From Macrostomum hystrix (lineage: Eukaryota; Platyhelminthes; Macrostomidae), in NCBI GenBank assembly GCA_950097015.1, contig CATNEN010000002.1:5425001-5489000 (forward strand): DNA of 64,000 nucleotides. Reading direction: 5' to 3'. Under the pieces are notes generated by a model. The model saw only the letters and a program-made list of their open reading frames with translations. It was not told where the DNA came from and ran no database searches. Made by a program: the position numbers and the translations under genes. Position 1 is the first letter of the stretch; every line of letters begins with the position of its first letter. Shown piece by piece: positions 1 through 11,185 of the stretch.

Positions 1-427
1 TCTACCCTCACCTACCCACCGAATCTACCCTCACCTACCCACCGAATCTAGCCTCACCTACCCACCGAATCTACCCTCACCTACCCACCGAATCTACCCT
101 CACCTACCCACCGAATCTACCCTCACCTACCCACCGAATCTACCCTCACCTACCCACCGAATCTACCCTCACCTACCCACCGAATCTACCCTCACCTACC
201 ACCGAATCTAGCCTCACCTACCCACCGAATCTACCCTCACCTACCCACCGAATCTACCCTCACCTACCCACCGAATCTAGCCTCACCTACCCACCGAATC
301 TACCCTCACCTACCCACCGAATCTACCCTCACCTACCCACCGAATCTAGCCTCACCTACCCACCGAATCTAGCCTCACCTACCCACCGAATCTACCCTCA
401 CCTACCCACCGAATCTACCCTCACCGA
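1..427. repeat. 23-bp minisatellite, about 18 copies
   Basis: Head-to-tail copies of a 23-bp unit containing CTACCCTCACCTACCCACCG. The main variant changes CTACCC to CTAGCC, and one copy near 200 has lost a base. The array runs off the left edge of the window, so its true length is unknown. No gene can be seen in it. Confidence 0.97.
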
Positions 428-968
428 ATCAACTATTTCTTCCGTTTTAAGTGTTCGTCATCAATCTACTCTCTACAATCTACTCATGGTCGATTCATCC
501 CAGCGAATTTCAAGATGAATGCAAGCCATCATTCCTAAATCATCCCATCCATCAACAATTCCTCGCTCTCACATGGTGGCAATTTAAAATCGAATAAATA
601 AAATCGCCAATTATCATCCAAGGCTGGCAACCTTTCATTATAAGGCCGCTACAGTTGCCAATTGAATTCCCACCCAGTCAGTCATTCATTACACCGAGCC
701 GGCGACACGGTTACCTGGCAGATAAAAAGCTGCCCGGTCTGCCGCGGTCTCGCTCCATGGGCGCCCCTTATTACGTAACAAAGCCAACAAACCAATGGGA
801 TCTGGGATCAGATTGTTCTGGTACCGTTTGGCCAGATGTGTTCGAAATCTCTAACACAAAAAACACATGTCAGAACTCCACTCTCTATTGACCAATATGT
901 CAAGATATGCACATATATTTTATATATTTTATACAGATTCTTTTCTAGATTTTATCTAATGCTATCTA
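428..968. other. Unique spacer, no gene seen
   Basis: Non-repetitive sequence between two arrays. No conserved coding exon is apparent. It contains an 18-bp string, GCGCCCCTTATTACGTAA (761-778), that recurs exactly at 38287-38304 and includes the palindrome TTACGTAA. Confidence 0.6.
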
Positions 969-1272
969 TATCCCAGTCTACCATCTCCCAGTCTACCATC
1001 TCCCAGTCTACCATCTCCCAGTCTACCATCTCCCAGTCTACCATCTCCCAGTCTACCATCTCCCAGTCTACCATCTCCCAGTCTACCATCTCCCAGTCTA
1101 CCATCTCCCAGTCTACCATCTCCCAGTCTACCATCTCCCAGTCTACCATCTCCCAGTCTACCATCTCCCAGTCTACCATCTCCCAGTCTACCATCTCCCA
1201 GTCTACCATCTCCCAGTCTACCATCTCCCAGTCTACCATCTCCCAGTCTACCATCTCCCAGTCTACCATCCC
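969..1272. repeat. 15-bp minisatellite, about 20 near-perfect copies
   Basis: Copies of ATCTCCCAGTCTACC with almost no variation after the first unit. Because 15 is a multiple of three and the unit has no stop in several frames, both strands show long open frames of five-residue repeats. These are by-products of the repeat. Confidence 0.97.
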
Positions 1273-1841
1273 ATAATCAACAATCTCCCAGTCTCATATC
1301 AATCACTTCTTACAATGACCTCTATCGCAGCATTGTATCGTACGCACTACTACTGCTAGTGAGTAAGCAGTTTAGTAGACAATCAAGCGAATTCAAGTCA
1401 TAAAAAATTTTTTCTCTTTCTTTTGCCAGACCATGCAATAAAATGTGACCAGGCGGGGTTAGCGCTAGCCGGGGAACAAAGAGCTGCAACAAAGACACCG
1501 CGCCCCGAAGAATTCCGGGAAAAACTGACAGAGAGATCAGCGAAACGTGACCAATGTCGTATTGGCTGGAACAAAGCTTTACAGTCAATATAAATTAAAG
1601 AGTTTAATACTTGTCAGGCCTGTTCAACTGTCAAAAACGCACCCCCTGTTGATTTTTTAGGTTCATGCGTTGCTTCTATGAAAGGCAAGCGGAGACAACA
1701 TATTAATCGTTTGTGTTTGTATATAAACATTATCCTTGCTAATAACATAGGGCCCGGCTTTTTCATTATAAATAATTTAAAATTGCAATAAAACTAAATG
1801 AACTGAGTTTCCACCCGTTCAGCCCTAGATATGATGCTTGG
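1273..1841. other. Unique spacer, no gene seen
   Basis: AT-rich, non-repetitive sequence. An open frame on the - strand near 1322-1588 resembles no family I know and has no supporting splice or start context. Confidence 0.5.
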
Positions 1842-4738
1842 AGATGCTTGAGTATGGGACTAGAGATAGATTAAGTATGAGATTAGAGACTGATTGAGTA
1901 TGGGATTAGAGACTGATTGAGTATGGGATTAGAGATTGATTGAGTATGGGATTAGACATTGATTGAGTATGGGATTAGACATTGATTGAGTATGGGACTA
2001 GAGATTGATTAAGTATGAGATTATTGATGTTTGAGTATGGGATTAGAGACTGATTGAGTACGGGATTAGAGACTGATTGAGTATGGGATTAGAGATTGAT
2101 TGAGTATGGGATTAGAGACTGATTGAGTATGGGATTAGAGATTGATTGAGTATTGGATTAGAGATTGATTGAGTATAGGACTAGAGATTGATTAAGTATG
2201 GGATTAGAGACTGATTGAGTACGGGATTAGAGACTGATTGAGTATGGGATTAGAGACTGATTAAGTATGGGATTAGAGACTGATTGAGTATGGGATTAGA
2301 GATTGATTGAGTATGGGATTAGAGATTGATTGAGTATGGGATTAGAGATTGATTGAGTATGGGACTAGAGATTGATTAAGTATGGGATTAGAGACTGATT
2401 GAGTACGGGATTAGAGACTGATTGAGTATGGGATTAGAGACTGATTAAGTATGGGATTAGAGACTGATTGAGTATGGGATTAGAGATTGATTGAGTATGG
2501 GATTAGAGATTGATTGAGTATGGGATTAGAGATTGATTAAGTATGAGATTATTGATGTTAGAGTATGGGATTAGAGATTGATTGAGTATGGGATTAGAGA
2601 TTGATTGAGTATGGGATTAGAGATTGATTGAGTATGGGATTAGAGATTGATTGAGTATGGGATTAGAGATTGATTGAGTATGGGATTAGAGATTGATTGA
2701 GTATGGGACTAGAGATTGATTAAGTATGGGATTAGAGACTGATTGAGTACGGGATTAGAGACTGATTGAGTATGGGATTAGAGACTGATTAAGTATGGGA
2801 TTAGAGACTGATTGAGTATGGGATTAGAGATTGATTGAGTATGGGATTAGAGATTGATTGAGTATGGGATTAGAGATTGATTGAGTATGGGATTAGAGAT
2901 TGATTGAGTATGGGACTAGAGATTGATTGAGTATGAGATTATTGATGTTTGAGTATGGGATTAGAGATTGATTGAGTATGGGATTAGAGATTGATTGAGT
3001 ATGGGATTAGAGATTGATTGAGTATGGGATTAGAGATTGATTGAGTATGGGATTAGAGATTGATTGAGTATGGGACTAGAGATTGATTAAGTATGGGATT
3101 AGAGACTGATTGAGTACGGGATTAGAGACTGATTGAGTATGGGATTAGAGACTGATTAAGTATGGGATTAGAGACTGATTGAGTATGGGATTAGAGATTG
3201 ATTGAGTATGGGATTAGAGATTGATTGAGTATGGGATTAGAGATTGATTGAGTATGGGATTAGAGATTGATTGAGTATGGGATTAGAGATTGATTGAGTA
3301 TGGGATTAGAGATTGATTGAGTATGGGACTAGAGATTGATTAAGTATGGGATTAGAGACTGATTGAGTACGGGATTAGAGACTGATTGAGTATGGGATTA
3401 GAGACTGATTAAGTATGGGATTAGAGACTGATTGAGTATGGGATTAGAGATTGATTGAGTATGGGATTAGAGATTGATTGAGTATGGGATTAGAGATTGA
3501 TTGAGTATGGGATTAGAGATTGATTGAGTATGGGACTAGAGATTGATTGAGTATGAGATTATTGATGTTTGAGTATGGGATTAGAGATTGATTGAGCATG
3601 GGATTAGAGACTGATTGAGTATGGGATTAGAGATTGATTGAGCATGGGATTAGAGACTGATTGAGTATGAGATTAGAGACTGATTAAGTATGGTATTAGA
3701 GACTGATTGAGTATGAGATTATTGATGTTTGAGTATGGGATTAGAGATTGATTGAGCATGGGATTAGAGACTGATTGAGTATGGGATTAGAGATTGATTG
3801 AGTATGAGATTAGAGACTGATTAAGTATGGTATTAGAGACTGATTGAGTATGGGATTAGAGACTGATTGAGTATAGGATTAGAGACTGATTGAGTACGGG
3901 ATTAGAGACTGATTGAGTACGGGATTAGAGACTGATTGAGTATGGGATTAGAGATTGATTGAGTATGGGATTAGAGACTGATTGAGTATGGGATTAGAGA
4001 CTGATTGAGTATGGGATTAGAGATTGATTGAGTATGGGATTAGAGATTGATTGAGTATAGGATTAGAGACTGATTGAGTACGGGATTAGAGACTGATTGA
4101 GTACGGGATTAGAGACTGATTGAGTATGGGATTAGAGATTGATTGAGTATGGGATTAGAGACTGATTGAGTATGGGATTAGAGACTGATTGAGTATGGGA
4201 TTAGAGATTGATTGAGTATGGGATTAGAGATTGATTATGGGATTAGAGATTGATTGAGTATGGGATTAGAGATTGATTGAGTATGGGATTAGAGATTGAT
4301 TATGGGATTAGAGATTGATTGAATATGGGATTAGAGACTGATTGAGTATGGGATTAGAGATTGATTGAGTATGGGATTAGAGATTGATTGAGTATGGGAT
4401 TAGAGATTGATTATGGGATTAGAGATTGATTGAGTATGGGATTAGAGATTGATTGAGTATGGGATTAGAGACTGATTGAGTATGGGATTAGAGATTGATT
4501 GAGTATGGGATTAGAGATTGATTGAGTATGGGACTAGAGATTGATTGAGTATGAGATTATTGATGTTTGAGTATGGGATTAGAGATTGATTGAGCATGGG
4601 ATTAGAGACTGATTGAGTATGGGATTAGAGATTGATTGAGTATGGGATTAGAGATTGATTATGGGATTAGAGATTGATTGAGTATGGGATTAGAGACTGA
4701 TTGAGTATGGGATTATAGGTTGATTGAGTATGGGATTA
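1842..4738. repeat. 2.9-kb 23-bp minisatellite with higher-order structure
   Basis: About 125 copies of a 23-bp unit built on GATTGAGTATGGGATTAGAG. Single-base variants (GACT/GATT, TACG/TATG, GGACT/GGATT, TAAG/TGAG) recur in the same order, so multi-unit blocks have been copied together. A shortened marker unit with GAGATTATTGATGTT starts at 2017, 2545, 2935, 3555, 3715 and 4553. Units lacking GAG give local 16-bp steps near 4240-4420 and 4660. No coding potential was seen. Confidence 0.97.
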
Positions 4739-5424
4739 GCTCGTATTATTCATTGATGGAATTAGCGATAAGGTAAGGAATAAATTTGAAAACAATCAAC
4801 TGACTGAGGGATTATTAGAGGCTCATTTCGAGAGCTGTAGTGAGGCTTGAGTGCCCAAGCAGGCTGATATTATATGATTTGGATAGCTTTTGAAAGGCCA
4901 CTGAGAGCTGATGAAAGTGAGTGGGTGTGCGTGTTTAGAAGGGAAATTATGATGAACTTGGGGTTTAGGGTTGGTGATGCAGTCACACTGGGAAAGACAG
5001 AAAATAAAGAAGGCTGTATAGGATTGGGAAATGAGGATCTGCAGCAACTATTTTCTACTTCCCCACAGCTGGCTCCACTCGTCTCTATGGCTTTGAATTT
5101 CCCCTCTACCCTTTATGATGATGCATCCATCCCTGTTGGGTCCTAAAAACACACACAGACACTTCCACAATATCCCATCCGGCTCCATTCCCACTTCACC
5201 GCACAAACATTGGGCGGAACTAAATAAAGATATGTCCGACAATAACAGCTGATTGCTTTCGCAGCGAAGCCTTGACTGATGACCGGGCTACGGAGTTTAA
5301 CACGAGCAATTTTAGCTGTCCCATTCGCAAATTAGTAGTGGCTTCATTTCACAGGTGTAATTTGATATTCACTCAATCTAAATGGATCTTTATGCCACTT
5401 ATTATTCTGTAGTTCAACTAAACA
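4739..5424. other. Unique spacer, no gene assigned
   Basis: Short overlapping open frames occur on both strands around 4823-5242. None resembles a known protein, and none has a convincing start and splice context. Confidence 0.5.
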
Positions 5425-5930
5425 CGCAGATCCTCAAACGATCCCCATTAGCACCCATGATCCCAGATCCTCAAACAATCCCCATTAGCAGTGCTCTCAA
5501 TGATCCCTGATCCCCAAACAATCCCCATCAGCAGTGCTCTCAATGATCCCTGATCCCAAAACAATTCCCATTAGCAGTGCTCTCAATGATCCCAGATCCC
5601 AAACAATCCCCATTAGCAGTGCTCTCCATGATCCCAGATCCCCAAACAATCCCCATTAGCAGTGCTCTTAATGATCCCTGATCCCCAAATAATCCCCATT
5701 AGCAGTACTCCCCATGATCCCTGATCCCCAAACAATCCCCATTAGCAGTGCTCTCAATGATCCCTGATCCCCAAATAATCCCCATTAGCAGTACTCCCCA
5801 TGATCCCTGATCCCCAAACAATCCCCATTAACAGTGCTCCCAATGATCCCTGATCCCCAAACAATCCCCATTAGCAATGCTCCCAATGATCCCTGATCCC
5901 AAATTATCCCCTACTGACAATGATCCCAAT
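5425..5930. repeat. 43-bp minisatellite, about 11 copies
   Basis: Diverged tandem copies of a unit of about 43 bp containing CCCCAAACAATCCCCATTAG followed by CAGTGCTCTCAATGATCC. Copies differ at several positions and degrade towards 5930, so the array is older or less homogenised than its neighbours. Confidence 0.93.
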
Positions 5931-6847
5931 CAAATCCCTTATCTTAGTTATTAACCCCAGACTTCCCAGTGTCCCATAAACCATTATGGTTAAAGCATTT
6001 ACCATTCGTGTGATCCAAGATTAACAAAATCCCTTTAACCTTTTTTTCATAGACCTAATTATAAAGCATCAAGATTATCGTATTTTGATAACAATCATCC
6101 CTTCAACCTGGATACCTATAACGTCACCAGAAGCAGTCATAACGTCTATTCACGGTTTTAGACTCTAATTAAATGGTTCCCCCAGAATCTTGATGCATTT
6201 TTCGTGTCTCAGATTTCAAATTCTTCACTTCCAACTGTAGCCAATAAGGAAATATTCAACACTATGATGGCCCCATGGACACAGTCCATGGACTCAACAG
6301 CTGTACACAGACTTAGCTGTAAGTGAGACATGAGATTGACAGGTGTTGTTAAACTTGACAGAGGTATACCATTTCCCTTGACGACCATAATTGAACGCAC
6401 AATGAACTGAATGTGAAAACTGATTCGCACCTAGAAAAAAAATTATTTCGTTGAAACAAATTTTAATTTTGTGCGAGCAGGTGCACAGACAACTGCAGTT
6501 ATCGATTTTATCAGATACAAAGGCATACTACAGTCATATGTCCATGTATTCACCATGTATTCACCAAACCATAGAAAACAGGATATTAAAATAGATAAGG
6601 GGATAATGTGGGAACACAAACTGCAACAACTGATAAAGAAGGCGGATATCTTCAAGTGGACAAAGCCAGACCAGACAGCAATGCAGCTAAAGATTAGTCA
6701 GTGATACTTCTACGAGTATATAGTATCCTAGGAACAAGACAAAGCAGAATTGTATTTTGCCAAAATGCAACACAAGCAGCTGCGTTTATGATTTGTGAAT
6801 TTCTGACAGACACGCCCTAACAAACAATCTATTTAGGTGCGCATACT

Positions 6848-6878
<31 letters not shown>

Positions 6879-7254
6879 TGGCAGGCCTTTGCACTACAAA
6901 GCAAACCAGTCTAAGCTTCACCTGCCAGTTTCATTATACTTTGTTGCTAGGCTAACCATTTTTCAATTCTTATCAGTGGAAAAGTATAAGCAAGCAACAA
7001 CTTGCTTAGGAAGTGAGCAGTTTATAATATAGCAATGAGCATTCATTGGAGCTGATCTCACCATTTTGAGTTGATTGTTTGTCTATATTAGTCATGGCCT
7101 GTGATTTCCTGCGTCAGTGCGGTTATAAGCACGCCAGAATAAACAAAGACCATTAATGCTTGGATAAAGACATTTTAGGTAATACCGATTGTATTATCGC
7201 GCTCAGACAGGACAGCGTCAATTTTTTTATTGTCCCCTAAACTTCACAATCACT
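5931..7254. other. Unique spacer with a SINE-like scrap and a (CTG)7 tract
   Basis: No gene was recognised. The segment near 6283-6312 (AGTCCATGGACTCAACAGCT and following bases) matches the body of the SINE at 17.9-18.05 kb. A (CTG)7 run lies at 6848-6868. An open frame at 6471-6704 on the + strand encodes 77 residues of no recognised family. Confidence 0.5.
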
Positions 7255-8128
7255 AAACTTCCTCATTCCCAAACGTTCCTAATTCCCCAAACTTCCCATC
7301 CCCAATGTTCCACAATTCCCAAAACTTCGACATTTCTCAATCTTCCACATTTCCCGAAACTTCCACGATTCCCAATCTTCCACAATTCCCAAAAACTCCA
7401 CATTTCCCAAAACTTCCACGATTCCCAATCTTCCACAATTCCCAAAAACTCCACATTTCCCAATCTTCCACAATTCCCCAATCTTCCACGATTCCCCAAT
7501 CTTCCACAATTCCCAATCTTCCACAATTCCCAAAAACTCCACAATTCCCAGTCTTCCACAATTCCCCAAACTTCCACAATTCCCAATCTTCCACAATTCC
7601 CCATACTTCCACATTTCCCAGTCTTCCACAATTCCCCAAACTTCCACATTTCCCAATCTTCCAGAATTCCCAAAACTTCCACATTTCCAAATCTTCCACA
7701 TTTCCAAATCTTCCACAATTCCCCAATCTTCCACAATTCCCCAATCTTCCACGATTCCCTAATCTTCCACAATTCCCAAAGCTTCCACATTTCCCAATCT
7801 TCCACAATTCCCAAAAGTTCCACATTTCCAAATCTTCCACATTTCCAAATCTTCCACGATTCCCCAATCTTCCACGATTCCCCAATCTTCCACAATTCCC
7901 TAATCTTCCACAATTCCCCAATCTTCCACGATTCCCCAATCTTCCACAATTCCCAAAAATTCACAATTCTCCAGACTTTCAATATTACCAAAACTTTCCC
8001 CATCCCCAAACTTCCCCATCCCCAAACTTTCCCCATCCCCACACTTTCCCCATCCCCACACTTTCCCCATCCCCAATCTTCCAAAATTCCAAAAACTTCC
8101 ACATTTCCCAATCCTCCACAATTCCTCA
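7255..8128. repeat. 17/18-bp minisatellite, pyrimidine-rich
   Basis: Roughly 50 short units built from TTCCACAATTCCCAATC and close variants (CACATTTCCC, CACGATTCCCC), with unit length alternating between 17 and 18 bp. Mixed period and lack of stops create overlapping open frames on both strands. These are not credible proteins. Confidence 0.95.
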
Positions 8129-8899
8129 ACCAAAATCTTATTTTTGAGCAACTGGTTCTCATTCTCGCTCTGAAAGACACTTTAACTGTCCTGCAATATT
8201 TATTAGCCCCCTGTGCGCATCCGTTTATGCCAAAAAGTGCATCAGTTCAGTTGGTCAGGCAGGTGAGCATTGTGAGCAGGTGCACAGAGTGGACACTAAA
8301 TTGGTCAGTTTTGTTAAGCAATCATTCTATTTTGTTTAAAATAATGATAATAGTCTCAAGTCTAGTGCTCTATATTTGGTAATAATACGAGCGTATTTAG
8401 TTACGAAGAAAATATAGTCAACATGGGATATGTGAAATGTCATTTTATTTCCGCTAATTATAAGAAAGTCTCGTTAAATATATGAAAGCTTCTCAATTGT
8501 GTTGATCTATGCAAATAGCCTCTATAGGTTCATACTGTATACTCACTTCTCTCTGTGCTCAAATGTTTGAGTCTGCCACTCACTGCCCTGCTAGTGTGAG
8601 TCATGAGTCACGCAGTTACTACGTGCAGTGACTATGGCCTGGGCAATATTCTCCTCATCATCCACTGTGAGTCTAGCTCGATATAATGCTCTGCCTATAC
8701 TCCCCCACAATTTGACTGTCCCAATTTTAGTGCAGTTTTTTATGGAAATGAAGCAAAGATGCACAGCTTATAATCGATGAGGGACTTTTTGGGTGACAAA
8801 ATCATGAACTGCATGCAATGGCAGCGGGATAAACTACAAGGGGAAATAAATTTAGTACAATGGGATATAATCCAAGGACTACAAAACAACACGTGTTGT
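8129..8899. other. Unique spacer, no gene seen
   Basis: Non-repetitive sequence between two arrays. I see no exon, RNA gene or mobile element in it. Confidence 0.5.
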
Positions 8900-9990
8900 T
8901 GAGTACAGACTGGGATCTTGAGGAGTATAGACTGGGATCTTGAGGAGTATATAGACTGGGATCTTGAGGAGAATAGACTGGGATCTTGAAGAATATAGAC
9001 TGGGATATTGAGGAGTATAGACTGGGATCTTGAGGAATATAGACTGGGATCTTGAAGAATATAGACTGGGATCTTGAGGAGTATAAACTGGGATCTTGAG
9101 GAGTATAGACTGGGATCTTAAGGAGAATAGACTGGGATCTTGAAGAATATAGACTGGGATCTTGAGGAGTATAGACTGGGATCTTGAAGAATATAGACTG
9201 GGATCTTGAGGAGAATAGACTGGGATCTTGAAGAATATATACTGGGATCTTGAGGAGAATAGACTGGGATCTTGAGGAATATAGACTGGGATCTTGAAGA
9301 ATATAGACTGGGATCTTGAGGAGTATAGACTGGGATCTTGAAGAATATAGACTGGGATCTTGAGGAGTATAGACTGGGATCTTGAAGAATATAGACTGGG
9401 ATCTTGAAGAATATAGACTGGGATCTTGAGGAGTATAGACTGGGATCTTGAAGAATATAGACTGAGATCTTGAGGAGTATAGACTGGGATCTTGAAGAAT
9501 ATAGACTGGGATCTTGAGGAGTATAGACTGGGATCTAGAGGAATATAGACTGGGATCTTGAAGAATATAGACTGGGATCTTGAGGAGTATAGACTGGGAT
9601 CTTGAGGAGTATAGACTGGGATCTTGAAGAATATATACTGGGATCTTGAGGAATATAGACTGGGATCTTGAGGAGTATAGACTGGGATCTTGAGGAGAAT
9701 AGACTGGGATCTTGAAGAATATAGACTGGGATCTTGAGGAATATAGACTGGGATCTTGAAGAATATATACTGGGATCTTGAGGAGTATAGACTGGGATCT
9801 TGAGGAATATAGACTAGGATCTTGAAGAATATAGACTGGGATCTTGAGGAGTATAGACTGGGATCTTGAGGAATATAGACTGGGATCTTGAAGAATATAG
9901 ACTGGGATCTTGAAGAATATAGACTGGGATCTTGAGGAGTATAGACTGGGATCTTGAAGAATATAGACTGGGATCTTGAAGAATATAGAA
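8900..9990. repeat. 22-bp minisatellite, about 50 copies
   Basis: Copies of a 22-bp unit containing TAGACTGGGATCTTGAGGAG, with alternation of GAGGAGTA, GAGGAATA and GAAGAATA endings. On the - strand the unit has no stop codon in any frame. Because 22 is not a multiple of three, one frame passes through all three phases and repeats every 22 residues. That explains the 392-residue open frame at 8879-10057. Confidence 0.97.
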
Positions 9991-10725
9991 GATGGAATGA
10001 CATTTCAAAGGATATGAAATGGGATCTTACTGTATATATCGAATAGGATCTTCCCATTCTACCCGTGAATGCTTAGAATGGGACAATAAGGGGTGGGATT
10101 CGAGTGGTCCTGTAAATTGATCTCTAAAGCTTGATATCTAAACAACAATTTTTTAGGCTGACCAAAGGATCAAGATCGGAAGGCTAAATAGATCATTAAT
10201 AAAAAAACTGGAAAAACATAAGATTCCCATTGATATTTCATCTTGCTTTCCCTGATATAAATTGCCGGTAAAAAGGGCCCACGTAAAGCTTGAAAGGAAG
10301 TTGCAGTTGCAGACAGTTGAGGTGGTTGAGCAAAAAACTGAAGCCCAAAGCCTGAAACTCGATCAGCCAAGCTCCCAGACCCGATCACTGCAAGTTGCCC
10401 ACACAGACAGCCCCCAACACACTTGCCACATGCTCAGTGCTCACTCTTCCCTTGAATCAATAGCTCCCCATTAGGGGACGGGGTTGGTTTCGAAGGGAAG
10501 CCTCTGCAAGGGATGGGAAAACTTGGGCCGCCTAGACCCTTACGAGCTCGTGTATAGTGAAATAGTGAAAGCGAGTCTAAGCATGCATAAGATTATGCGC
10601 AAGACAAGAGGGCCTTGAGACTGAATCAGAAAATGGTCGGCTTCTGCCTTCTATTATGCTGCGTTCCGATTCACGATTCTTGTCGGTACCATCAACACCT
10701 ATTCCACCCTTTTTTATCTCTACCG
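9991..10725. other. Unique spacer, no gene seen
   Basis: Non-repetitive DNA. Two short open frames overlap on opposite strands around 10170-10474, and neither resembles a known protein. Confidence 0.5.
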
Positions 10726-11185
10726 TCTATCGTCTCTCCCGTGTCTCATCTCTCCTCTGCCTCATCTCTTCCGTGTTTAATCCCTTCCGTGTTTAATCCC
10801 TTCCGTGTTTAATCTCTCCCGTGTTTAATCTCTCCCGTGTCACATCTCTCCAAGTCCCTTCTCTCCCGTGTCTTATCTCTCCCGTGTCACATCTCTCCCC
10901 TGTCTCGTCACTGCCTTGTCTCGTCTCTCCCGTGTCTCATCTCTCCTCTGCCTCATCTCTTCCGTGTTTAATCCCTTCCGTGTTTAATCCCTTCCGTGTT
11001 TAATCTCTTCCGTGTTTAATCTCTCCCGTGTTTAATCTCTCCCGTGTTTAATCTCTCCCGTGTCACATCTCTCCAAGTCCCTTCTCTCCCGTGTCTTATC
11101 TCTCCCCTGTCTGGTCACTGCCTTGTCTCGTCTCTCCTCTGTCTTATCTCTTACCTGTCTCGTCTCTTCCTGCCTCATCCCCTGC
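10726..11185 (+). repeat. 16-bp TCTCCCGTGTCTCATC minisatellite, copy 1
   Basis: Tandem units of 16 bp with core TCTCCCGTGTCTCATC and many variants (TTTAATCCCTTCC, CACATCTCTCC, CTGTCTCGTC). The same unit, or its reverse complement, forms arrays at 39.95, 42.4 and 46.06 kb. This is the most diverged of the four. The stretch at about 10775-10860 is partly duplicated at 10960-11085. Confidence 0.93.

Noticed and set aside
1-4738. CRISPR-like regularity of short repeats
   Set aside because: Units are directly adjacent with no unique spacers, and the window is clearly animal DNA. These are minisatellites.
1842-4738. Telomere-like GGGATTAG content in the 23-bp array
   Set aside because: GGGATTAG within a 23-bp unit is not the animal TTAGGG telomere repeat, and the array is flanked on both sides by ordinary DNA.
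7189-8382. Long open frames (up to 397 residues) on both strands of the TTCCACAATTCCC array
   Set aside because: They read a 17/18-bp minisatellite that lacks stops. Several frames are open at once and none has sequence outside the repeat that looks like a protein.
8879-10057. 392-residue - strand frame with 22-residue repeats
   Set aside because: A 22-bp unit without stops in any frame necessarily yields one long frame with a 22-residue period. No start context, splice signals or family support.
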